Below are positions 53,479 to 60,939 of a stretch of DNA of 64,000 bases, one piece after another (position 1 is the stretch's first letter; every line of letters starts with the position of its first letter). The DNA is from an uncultured bacterium (lineage in GTDB: Bacteria; Acidobacteriota; Aminicenantia; Aminicenantales; CALLJL01), in NCBI GenBank assembly GCA_938092135.1, contig CALLJL010000008.1, positions 320,361 to 384,360 of the forward strand, in the 5' to 3' direction. Under the pieces are notes generated by a model. It saw nothing but the letters and a program-made list of their open reading frames with translations, did not search any database and was not told where the DNA came from. Both the position numbers and the translations under genes were made by a program.

Positions 53479-53759
53479 AATATTTTGCCAAATTATATAT
53501 AATTTGATATGAAATTAATTACTTTTTTATTTCAAAAAAAAATATAGGCTTTGTGGTCAAGAGGAAGTAAATTTTAAAAAAAATTAATCAACCAAAGGAA
53601 ATGTCCAAAAGCTCAATTTTCCAATTTTCTAATGGCACAAAATTGAGGTCCCTGCCAAGGGAAGAAAGATTTAGGTGATGAGAAGAATTAAAGTGAGGAA
53701 AGCGATCAAGGTAAAGAAAAAGATTAAAGTAAAAAAGATTTGATTAGTTTTAAATAATC
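53479..53759 (+). other. Spacer with purine-rich end and possible 21-residue basic peptide
   Basis: No gene of normal size. Near the end, ATG 53678 to TGA 53743 encodes MRRIKVRKAIKVKKKIKVKKI after an AGGTG. It is lysine/isoleucine repetitive and is probably just a reflection of the A/G-rich strand. Confidence 0.35.
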
Positions 53760-54428
53760 ATGTTTATCTTAATTGGGCTTCTCCTGGGTTTCTTGGCCTC
53801 AATCCCACCTGGCCCAATAAATATTTATTCCATTTCTCAGATCCTTCGCTTCGGTTTTTGGAAAAGCGTCTCAATTCGTCTCACAGTGGCTGGCCTAGAT
53901 GCCCTCTATTGTTATCTTTCGACGGTCTTCACTTCACTTCTTCTTTCTTTCCTTGATCGCTGGTCTTTTATTCTCCGTATTGCTGGAAGTCTCGCCATAG
54001 TAGCGGCCGGCTTTCACTTGATGCATCTTTCTCGCAGTCATCGTGTCCTTGGACTTGGTTTACCCGAAAACAATGGCAATTCCAACAAAAATAAAAGGAT
54101 GAGTCACCCCCTTCTCTTCACCTCTATCATGTTTGTTTCAAGTCCAACCCTGCCTATCTTTTGGTTAACCGTGGCCACAGTGGTAACCTCTCACGGCCTG
54201 GTCAGCCACCATGGAATCAAACCTCTTTTGTTCGCTCTTTCCTGCGGAGCTGGCAGCCTCCTTTATTTTACGATAATTGCCAAGATTGGGAATAAACTTC
54301 AGCAAGTCATGAGTCAGAGAACTTTTGAAATTATTTATAAAGTAATGGCCTGGGCTCTTTTCTTTCTTGCTGCCTTTACCCTGATCAGCTACTTCTTTTT
54401 TAATTTAGGAGTAAACGGCGGCTTTTAA
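53760..54428 (+). CDS. LysE/RhtB-family exporter
   Basis: A 222-residue membrane protein with about six hydrophobic segments. The N-terminal LLLGFLASIPPGPINIYSISQ matches the PGP motif of LysE/RhtB amino acid and metabolite exporters. A hydrophilic loop (NNGNSNKNKRM) separates the two halves. The exported compound cannot be named. It stands alone between spacers, with no obvious regulator next to it. Confidence 0.8.
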   Translation: MFILIGLLLGFLASIPPGPINIYSISQILRFGFWKSVSIRLTVAGLDALYCYLSTVFTSLLLSFLDRWSFILRIAGSLAIVAAGFHLMHLSRSHRVLGLGLPENNGNSNKNKRMSHPLLFTSIMFVSSPTLPIFWLTVATVVTSHGLVSHHGIKPLLFALSCGAGSLLYFTIIAKIGNKLQQVMSQRTFEIIYKVMAWALFFLAAFTLISYFFFNLGVNGGF

Positions 54429-54529
54429 TTCCTAAATTGGCTAGGTTTCCCGTTGATGTTCTATAGATAAAATTAAGGAGAGAGAATAATTTTCTTTTAG
54501 GGGGTAAACTTCTTTCTGGCTTGATTTTC

Positions 54530-54558
54530 TTGACTTTATTCTCAGGGCAGAATAACAT
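54530..54558 (+). promoter_or_regulatory. Possible promoter of the flotillin gene
   Basis: TTGACT (54530-54535), 17 bp, TAACAT (54553-54558). A TATAAT at 54561 follows but at the wrong spacing from the same -35. The leader is about 70 bases with GGGAGG before the ATG. Confidence 0.4.
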
Positions 54559-54633
54559 TTTATAATTATCTTATTTTTCCGGGTAAATTTCCGGAGGCTT
54601 TACTGGCCTCAATAAGGCCACGGGAGGTCAAGG

Positions 54634-56055
54634 ATGTCTATCTTATCATTGATAATACCCATCGCCATAATAGTTGTTTTTTTGGCCTTAATCATTTTTT
54701 TACTTGCCAAGCAATATCGTAAGGTTGGTCCCAACGAAATCCTTATTGTCGCTGGTGGACGAAAAAGAACCGTGGTTCTCCCTGATGGTCGACGGATAAA
54801 AATCGGCTATCGCTATCGCCTTGGTGGTGGTGCCTTTGTTATTCCCTTTATTGAGACTGTCTATACTTTGCCCGTTGATGTCATTACTCTTAATATTAAA
54901 ACTCCTGAAGTTTTGACTTTTAATGGCGTGCCTATAATGGCTGAAGCTACAGCCCAGATAAGAATTGATACAACCGACGAGGCTATTCGTCTGGCTGCTG
55001 AGCAATTTCTAGGCCAAGGAAAAGAGGGGATTCGTGACGTAGCCGCCACCATTTTGGAAGGCAAGATGCGGGAAGTCATTGGCCGGATGACCGTTGAGGA
55101 AATCTATCGCGGCCGCCAGGAATTTGCTAATCGAGTTAAAGAGGCGGCAAAAGAGGATTTTAGCCAGATGGGGTTAGTCATGATTTCTTTTGCTTTGAAA
55201 GATATAAGCGATAGCCAAGGTTATTTGGAAGCCCTCAGTCGTCCCCAGATTGCCGCCGCAAGACGCGATGCGGCGATTGCTCAAGCAGAAACAGAAAAGG
55301 AAGCTATCATCAAATCTTCGGAAGCTCGAAAGGAAGCTGAGATTGCTCGCTTGGCCGCTGAGGCTCTAATCGCCAAGGCCCAATGGGAAAATGAAGCCAA
55401 AAAAGCCGAAAGTCAGGTGATGGTGAATCAGAAGAAAGCCCAGGCTGACTTTGCCTATGAGCTCGAACGCCATAAACTTTCTCAGGAGATAAAGAAAGAA
55501 GAAGCCAGGGTTAAACAAATTGAAAAGCAGGAAGCAATTAAAATTGAAGAACTTGAAATTACACGTCGTCAAAAGGAACTGGAAGCGAGCGTTATTAAGC
55601 CTGCTGATGCCCGGAAATACCAAATTATGGCCGAAGCCGAAGCCGAGGAATACAGAATCCAGGCCGAAGCCAAAGGCAAGGCCGAAGCCCTGCGCCTTGA
55701 GGGGCAGGTGGAAGCTGAAAGTATCAGACTCAAAGGAATGGCCGAAGCGGAGGCAATGCTTCAGCGGGCTAAAGCCTGGGAAAGACTCAATCAGGCAGCC
55801 CTTATTGAAATGTACTTTAAAATCTTACCAGAGCTGGCCAGGGCTGTTGCTGAACCCTTATCTAAAATCGACAAAATTATTATTGTTGGTGGCGATAGAG
55901 GTAGTGGAGCAACGCGCATAACAGCTCAAGTAGCCGAGGTGCTAGCGCAAATGCCTGAAGTCATCAAATCTCTTACAGGTATAGATCTGCAAAAATGGCT
56001 CAAGGAGCGACTGGCGCCTGAAGAAAAGTCTGAGACTGAGAAATCAGAAAGCTGA
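54634..56055 (+). CDS. Flotillin-like SPFH-domain membrane protein
   Basis: A 473-residue protein. N-terminal membrane helix (LIIPIAIIVVFLALIIFLLAKQY), SPFH/Band 7 domain over about 25-200 (VGPNEILIVAGGRKRTVVLPDGRRIKIGYRYRLGGGAFVIPFIETVYTLPVDVITL). A long Ala/Glu/Lys-rich coiled coil follows over about 210-400 (EAEIARLAAEALIAKAQ...AEAEAEEYRIQAEAKGKAEALRLEG). This is the FloA/flotillin layout that scaffolds membrane microdomains. It lies 22 bp before the aminotransferase fusion gene and is surely co-transcribed with it. NfeD, a usual flotillin partner, is absent. Confidence 0.9.
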   Translation: MSILSLIIPIAIIVVFLALIIFLLAKQYRKVGPNEILIVAGGRKRTVVLPDGRRIKIGYRYRLGGGAFVIPFIETVYTLPVDVITLNIKTPEVLTFNGVPIMAEATAQIRIDTTDEAIRLAAEQFLGQGKEGIRDVAATILEGKMREVIGRMTVEEIYRGRQEFANRVKEAAKEDFSQMGLVMISFALKDISDSQGYLEALSRPQIAAARRDAAIAQAETEKEAIIKSSEARKEAEIARLAAEALIAKAQWENEAKKAESQVMVNQKKAQADFAYELERHKLSQEIKKEEARVKQIEKQEAIKIEELEITRRQKELEASVIKPADARKYQIMAEAEAEEYRIQAEAKGKAEALRLEGQVEAESIRLKGMAEAEAMLQRAKAWERLNQAALIEMYFKILPELARAVAEPLSKIDKIIIVGGDRGSGATRITAQVAEVLAQMPEVIKSLTGIDLQKWLKERLAPEEKSETEKSES

Positions 56056-56077
56056 TTAAGAAAAGGGCGAACCAACC

Positions 56078-58417
56078 ATGATATCCGAAAAAGCAATCCA
56101 AATCGGTACTTCCCCTACCTTAAAGATTTCAGCTAAAGCCAAGGCGATGAAAGCCGCGGGGATCGATGTTATTGACCTCAGTGTGGGCGAACCTGATTTC
56201 CCTACTCCGGAGAATGTAAAGCAGGCAGGGATCCGGGCGATTCAGGATAACTTCACCAAGTATACAGAAAATGAGGGAATTCCAGCCCTCAAGAAGGCTA
56301 TTATCAAGCGAATGGAGGAAGATTATGGCCTCCATTATGAGCCTAATGAGGTAATTGTTTCCTGTGGCGCTAAGGCTTCTATTTTTCATCTGATCATGGC
56401 TTTAATCAATGAAGGCGAAGAGGTTATTATTCCTGCACCCTATTGGGTAACCTATCCCCAGGCTGTCCTGTTGGCCAAAGGAAAACCGGTCATTGTTCAG
56501 ACAAAAGAAGAGAATGGCTTTGTTCTTACTCCGGAGGAATTAAAAGCCGTTATTACTCCCTCAACTAAAGCTTTAATCTTGAATAATCCCAGCAATCCAA
56601 CCGGTGCCGCCTATAACCGCAAACAGCTTGAAGCTTTGGCGGAAATTATTCGCAATGAGGACATTTATGTGATTGCCGATGAGATTTATAGCAAACTAAT
56701 TTATGAAGATTTTCAATTTGTGAGTTTCGCTTCCTTAGGTGAAGATATTAAGAAAAAAACAATTATTGTTAGCGGGGTTTCTAAAACTTACTCAATGACT
56801 GGATGGCGCATTGGCTTTGCCTTAGGTCCGGCTGAAATTATCAATGGTATGGCTAAAATCCAGAGTCACACCACATCCAACCCCACTTCAATTTCTCAGA
56901 TGGCCAGTTTGGAAGCGCTGCGAGGGCCACAGTATGAAGTTCAGCGCATGGTCGCCGAATTCCAGCGACGCCGCAATTATTGCCTCATGCGGCTGAGAAC
57001 CATCCCCCATGTTTCCTGTTTTAAGCCTCAGGGTGCCTTTTATCTCTTCCCTAATTTTTCCTATTATTATGATAAAGAAGCCGAGGGGATGCAGATTCGG
57101 AATTCCTACGGACTGGCTTATTACTTACTTAAAGAGGCAAAGGTGGCTGTTGTCCCTGGTGATTCCTTTGGAGCTGATAATTATATTCGAATTTCCTATG
57201 CCACTTCCATGGAAAATCTTGAAAAGGGAATGGACCGAATAATCGAGGCCATCGCCAAATTAAAGCCATCACGGAAAGCCCGACGTATGCTTCTTAGCAA
57301 TATTCAGACCAGAGTGAGAAAGGCGCCGCCCGTAGAACCAGAAATAGATTTGAAATTGAGGGAAGCTCTCCAGGCTGAAGTCGAGAGCTATTTGAATAAA
57401 GAAAAATTCTATGAATGGAATGCCAATATAAATGGGGTTATTATTCAGTTAAAAACAAATGTTCCTCATTTGAATGAATTCTGGATTGAAAATTGGTTTC
57501 CAGCTCAACTTGAGGCAGAGATTGAACCCCATGGCGTTATTTATGCTATTGATGGCATTGCTGGCCGAGAACCAAGGGCCTTTTATAATCCTGAGACGAG
57601 AACTGCCTTCTTAATCAACACTGACTTTTATGGGCCGCTACGGAGTCTTGCTCTGGGCATGGTTATCGATATAACTGCAAGGCAACTCTCTTCCAATGCC
57701 TTAAGAGGGATGTCTATAGACTATAAAGGAAATGGCTTGATTCTTGTGGGTCCGCCTGGGACTAGGAAAACAGAACTCTTTTTTGAACTTCTTTTGGATT
57801 CTCGCTTTCGCCTTCAGGCCAATGATCTTATTTTTGTGCGACTGCAAGGAAAAAATGTTTTGGCTGAGTGTGTTGAAAGAAAGCTCTATATGCCCACCCC
57901 ATCGGTCGAACTCTATCCGAGTCTAGCTCCTCTGTTTGATATGAGCAAATGCGAAAATGTGGTAACTAAAAAAGAAGATTGCCAGGATGAAGAATGCCAG
58001 CGAGTCGACGATTGTCGCCTTGACCGAGGCGCACCTTTCTGTTATCGAGCCTCAGCTAATGGCCAGGCTATGTTCGATCCTAACTGGCTTTATGGGAAGG
58101 GAGGTTATCCGCGACGAAATAATCTCCGCTGGATTTTTGTTCTAAGATTCGATACTGTTTCCCCCGGTTTCGTGGAGCTGACCAAAGAGGAAGCGCTCCG
58201 GGTCTTTGAATCGGGCGAAACACCCGGTGCCCAACGAACGCTCTCAGCCGGAAAGCATCAACCCTTCTTCAATCCCCATCTTCTTGGCTCTTCACCTGAG
58301 AAGCTTGAATTGCAGCGCCTCTTCTTTCAGCGACTGTTGGATTCAGTCCAGGTTTATCTATTTAATAGCGGTGTGGCTGGCGCTGACAAAATTAAACAGC
58401 TCATCGCCCCCGACTAA
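56078..58417 (+). CDS. Fold-type I aminotransferase fused to a PEPCK/HprK-like P-loop domain
   Basis: A 779-residue two-part protein in one uninterrupted frame. Residues 1 to about 398 are a complete class I aspartate-type aminotransferase: N170 in LNNPSNPTG, DEIY at 201-204, PLP lysine K236 in SGVSKTYSMTGWRIGF, substrate arginine R371 in NYIRISYATS. A linker of about 40 residues leads to a second domain with a P-loop (GPPGTRKT, 558-565) and ANDLIFV, where HprK has ADDVV. Next come five cysteines (C625, C635, C640, C646, C655) and a tail (NNLRWIFVLRFDTVSPGFVELTKEEALRVFESGE) whose pattern recalls the end of ATP-dependent PEP carboxykinases. Its substrate is unknown; co-transcribed with the flotillin gene. 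Confidence 0.85.
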   Translation: MISEKAIQIGTSPTLKISAKAKAMKAAGIDVIDLSVGEPDFPTPENVKQAGIRAIQDNFTKYTENEGIPALKKAIIKRMEEDYGLHYEPNEVIVSCGAKASIFHLIMALINEGEEVIIPAPYWVTYPQAVLLAKGKPVIVQTKEENGFVLTPEELKAVITPSTKALILNNPSNPTGAAYNRKQLEALAEIIRNEDIYVIADEIYSKLIYEDFQFVSFASLGEDIKKKTIIVSGVSKTYSMTGWRIGFALGPAEIINGMAKIQSHTTSNPTSISQMASLEALRGPQYEVQRMVAEFQRRRNYCLMRLRTIPHVSCFKPQGAFYLFPNFSYYYDKEAEGMQIRNSYGLAYYLLKEAKVAVVPGDSFGADNYIRISYATSMENLEKGMDRIIEAIAKLKPSRKARRMLLSNIQTRVRKAPPVEPEIDLKLREALQAEVESYLNKEKFYEWNANINGVIIQLKTNVPHLNEFWIENWFPAQLEAEIEPHGVIYAIDGIAGREPRAFYNPETRTAFLINTDFYGPLRSLALGMVIDITARQLSSNALRGMSIDYKGNGLILVGPPGTRKTELFFELLLDSRFRLQANDLIFVRLQGKNVLAECVERKLYMPTPSVELYPSLAPLFDMSKCENVVTKKEDCQDEECQRVDDCRLDRGAPFCYRASANGQAMFDPNWLYGKGGYPRRNNLRWIFVLRFDTVSPGFVELTKEEALRVFESGETPGAQRTLSAGKHQPFFNPHLLGSSPEKLELQRLFFQRLLDSVQVYLFNSGVAGADKIKQLIAPD

Positions 58418-58440
58418 ACCCGCATTAACTAAACACACTA

Positions 58441-58560
58441 AACAGGTACCGCCTTACTCATTTCACTATTTTCTTTACTAAACAGGTACCGCCTTACTCA
58501 TTTCACTATTTTCTTAGCTAAACAGGTACCTCTTTACTCATTTCACTATTTTCTGGCAAC
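58441..58560 (+). repeat. Three tandem 40-bp repeats
   Basis: Units begin at 58441, 58481 and 58521 with AACAGGTACC and continue with (GCC/TCT)TTACTCATTTCACTATTTTCT. The first two are identical for 35 bases. They begin 23 bp after the stop of the fusion gene. A fourth, decayed copy sits near 58571-58605 and a fifth near 58617-58647 (23 of 31 positions match). Confidence 0.9.
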
Positions 58561-58680
58561 TATTAATCCTAAAAAGTAACGTCTAATCCATTTTACTATT
58601 TTTTAGTTCCATTTTAGTGCCATCTCACGCATTATACTGTTTTCTTAAAAGGATTTTAAAATATGACGAATATATGATTT

Positions 58681-58929
58681 GGGGAAAAATAATAGGGGAT
58701 TAAAAGAATTTTAAATAAAATTGTAATTAAGGCGATATCAAAAAAAACGATTCCCAAAAAATGGGTAAATAAGTAAGATGGAACCCAAAAGGGGAACCCA
58801 AGAGGAGAACCAAAAAAGAAAAAAATGCATGTTAATATGATTTTTGAATAGGATAAAGCGAAAAAAACAGACCATGAAAAATCGGTAAATAGGTAAGGTG
58901 GTACTAAAAAAGGCGGTACCAAAAAAGGT
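58681..58929 (-). repeat. Two diverged 120-bp repeats related to the 40-bp units in inverted orientation
   Basis: GGTAAATAAGTAAGATGGAACC (from 58763) and GGTAAATAGGTAAGGTGGTAC (from 58883) are 120 bp apart, and similarity extends on both sides. The complement of the 40-bp unit reads GAAATGAGTAAGGCGGTACC, so these are the same family on the other strand; a perfect GGCGGTACC occurs at 58912-58920. The whole 58418-58931 spacer holds no other feature I can support. Confidence 0.65.
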
Positions 58930-58931
58930 GT

Positions 58932-59510
58932 TTAAACCATTTTCTCGAGCGCTTCAGCCAGAAGGTGAAGGAGAAAAAGATGGACTTCCTGGATTCGAGG
59001 GGTAGAAATGCTCGGGACAGCAATCAAATGATCGGCGAGAGGCCTAAGAAGGCCCCCGCCTTCGCCCGTAATGGCCACAGTAATCAGCCCTTTTTGTCTA
59101 GCTATTCTTAAAGCCTCGGCGATATTAGGCGAACGACCGCTTGTTGATAAGCCCATAACTATATCATCAGGATCACCGAGCGCTTCAATCTGGCGGCTAA
59201 AGATATAATCAAAGGAAGTATCATTGCCGACAGAAGTGAGAATAGAAGTATCCGTCGTTAAGGCAATAGCCCGCAGGGGCGGCCTGATTTGGAGAAATTT
59301 ATTAACCAGCTCGGCGGCAAAATGCTGGGCTTGAGCCGCACTTCCCCCATTCCCAAAAATCAGAATCTTTTTGCCTTTTCTTAAAGCCTCAGCCAAAGTC
59401 TCAATAAGTCCAAGAATCTCGCCTTCATTCTCTCTAATAAATTTATCTAGAAGCTCCTTCAATTCACCAGCTGAATCAAAAAGCCCTTTTATTAATGATT
59501 TTTCATTCAT
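58932..59510 (-). CDS. gmhA: Phosphoheptose isomerase-like SIS-domain protein
   Basis: About 192 residues. SIS fold with LIFGNGGSAAQAQHFAAELVNKF, ALTTDTSILTSVGNDTSFDYIFSRQIEALG and GLSTSGRSPNIAEALRIA, the GmhA pattern. It converts sedoheptulose 7-phosphate to glycero-manno-heptose 7-phosphate for LPS core. The track start (59591) lies in a promoter. The ATG at 59510 begins MNEKSLIKGLFDSAGEL with GAGGAG 7 bp upstream. No other heptose genes (hldE, gmhB) are in the window. Confidence 0.9.
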   Translation of the reverse strand: MNEKSLIKGLFDSAGELKELLDKFIRENEGEILGLIETLAEALRKGKKILIFGNGGSAAQAQHFAAELVNKFLQIRPPLRAIALTTDTSILTSVGNDTSFDYIFSRQIEALGDPDDIVMGLSTSGRSPNIAEALRIARQKGLITVAITGEGGGLLRPLADHLIAVPSISTPRIQEVHLFLLHLLAEALEKMV

Positions 59511-59553
59511 TATCTTTCTCCTCTTGAAATTGTTGCTTATTTTATCCAAGCTC

Positions 59554-59582
59554 AATTTATTCTGCCTATCCTGAATTTTCAA
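59554..59582 (-). promoter_or_regulatory. Promoter of gmhA
   Basis: Minus strand TTGAAA (59582-59577), 17 bp, TAAATT (59559-59554). It gives a leader of about 40 bases containing GAGGAG and lies inside the N-terminal extension of the ORF track. Confidence 0.5.
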
Positions 59583-59742
59583 GAAAATCAAATTTTATTT
59601 TTCAAGCTCCGAATTTTTCTATCTCCAAACTGCCACCTTTCAATCTTCTCTTTAAAGCCTATTCAAAAATCATTTTGTTCATGAGACAAAAATTTACCTC
59701 CCTTTTAAGCCTAAAAGATATTCTTGGGGAGAAACAATATTT

Positions 59743-60492
59743 CTATGGAGAAAAAGGCCTATATCTTTCGGGTAAAGCGGAGGCAATCTGGTCTCTGACG
59801 TTCTTGATTAATTGATCAAGGGAATCTTTATCATAGCCGGCCACAGGAAAAGGACAATGGAAAATGACTCTAACCTGGCCAGGTTTAACATATAATTGCC
59901 CCCTAGGCATTAGCTCAAAAGTACCAATGAGGGAAATGGGAATGATGGGTGCACCTGTCTCCAGGGCCAGAAAAAAGCCACCTCGCCGAAAATCCTGAAG
60001 CCGGCCATCGCGGCTTCGCGTTCCTTCAGGAAAAATTAAAAAAGAGTAACCTCTTTCCTTCATCAGCCGGACAGCTCGCTCAATACTTCGCCGGCCACCC
60101 TTCAACCTCTTTCGATCAACAGGAATGAAATGAACATGTTTCATTCCCAGGCCGACGACCGGCAGGCGAAAAACTTCTTTTTTTATAAATACTCTCACAA
60201 TTTGAGGAATGACATAAAAAAGAAGAGGCCCATCGATAAAGCTCAAATGATTAGCCATGAAAACATAGGAGCCAGCTGGATCAAAATTCTCAAGCCCCGA
60301 GACCTCAATTTCAATCCCCAATATTCTTTTGCCTACACCCATCGCCCATTTACCAAGATCGAGCAGCGGCCTTCTTATCCCAAAAATGAAAAAAATTAAA
60401 AGGATTGGAATAATTAATAAAACAATCAGACTATAAAGAAGAATAACAGTTCCTGTTCTTAAACAATAGAGCATTTTTCGGCTGTTATCCAT
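59743..60492 (-). CDS. plsC: 1-acyl-sn-glycerol-3-phosphate acyltransferase
   Basis: A 249-residue PlsC-family enzyme. N-terminal membrane helix (LRTGTVILLYSLIVLLIIPILLIFFIFG), catalytic NHLSFIDGPLL (HxxxxD), and substrate motif FPEGTRSRDGRLQDFRRGGF, then GAPIIPISLIGT. It adds the second acyl chain in phosphatidic acid synthesis. The promoter is an extended -10 close to the ATG. It stands alone. Confidence 0.9.
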   Translation of the reverse strand: MDNSRKMLYCLRTGTVILLYSLIVLLIIPILLIFFIFGIRRPLLDLGKWAMGVGKRILGIEIEVSGLENFDPAGSYVFMANHLSFIDGPLLFYVIPQIVRVFIKKEVFRLPVVGLGMKHVHFIPVDRKRLKGGRRSIERAVRLMKERGYSFLIFPEGTRSRDGRLQDFRRGGFFLALETGAPIIPISLIGTFELMPRGQLYVKPGQVRVIFHCPFPVAGYDKDSLDQLIKNVRDQIASALPERYRPFSP

Positions 60493-60502
60493 CAGCTTTT
60501 TA

Positions 60503-60511
60503 ATTATATCA
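60503..60511 (-). promoter_or_regulatory. Extended -10 promoter of plsC
   Basis: TGATATAAT on the minus strand, a perfect extended -10 (TGnTATAAT) with no good -35. The plsC ATG is 10 bp further, with no Shine-Dalgarno between, so the leader would be about 3 bases. Confidence 0.5.
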
Positions 60512-60564
60512 CAGGAATAAGATTGAAAAATGGCAATTTTCCGAGGCCTGCTGATAAATAATAA

Positions 60565-60711
60565 ATGCTTAAGTTTGCCGAACTCTAAGAGGCCAATTTG
60601 GAAATTAAATTACTGGATTTTGAAGAAAGGTCCTCGCAAAAAGATAAGATTGATGCTCTTTTTCTATCTAATCCAGATGGTCTTAGGGAGGACTCAAACC
60701 CCTGTGCCTAG
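60565..60711 (+). pseudogene. Gene relic with in-frame stop
   Basis: One frame reads MLKFAEL-stop-EANLEIKLLDFEERSSQKDKIDALFLSNPDGLREDSNPCA-stop. It is charged and helix-like, unlike the track ORF in the neighbouring frame, which is hydrophobic noise. A single base change would restore codon 8. Not recognised. The rest of the 447-bp spacer (60493-60939) is AT-rich and holds nothing I can support besides the plsC promoter. Confidence 0.3.
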
Positions 60712-60939
60712 TAATACTTCGCTGAATTACCTATTACTATAAATTGTTTTATCTTGCTTTGTTCCTTTTTTTGATTTCATCTAATTTTTAATATTTTTTT
60801 AACATCCGAATTAATCGAAAATATTTTCAATTAACCGAAAATTAGAATCAAATAAATAAAAGCAACTAACCAAAATGCCACAAAAAACCAAAGAGACAAT
60901 TCATTCGTTTTCCCTCCACCAAAATTTTTTAATTTCTGA

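Noticed and set aside
58656-58922. 88-residue minus-strand ORF with an internal repeat (VPPYLFTDF / VPSYLFTHF)
   Set aside because: It starts at a TTG without a ribosome site, and its repeat simply mirrors the 120-bp DNA repeat. I treat the DNA repeat as the real signal.
60675-60730. tRNA T-arm-like stretch on the minus strand (AGGGG-TTTGAGT-CCTCC)
   Set aside because: One stem pair is mismatched, and there is no matching acceptor stem, D arm or anticodon arm upstream. At most a fragment.
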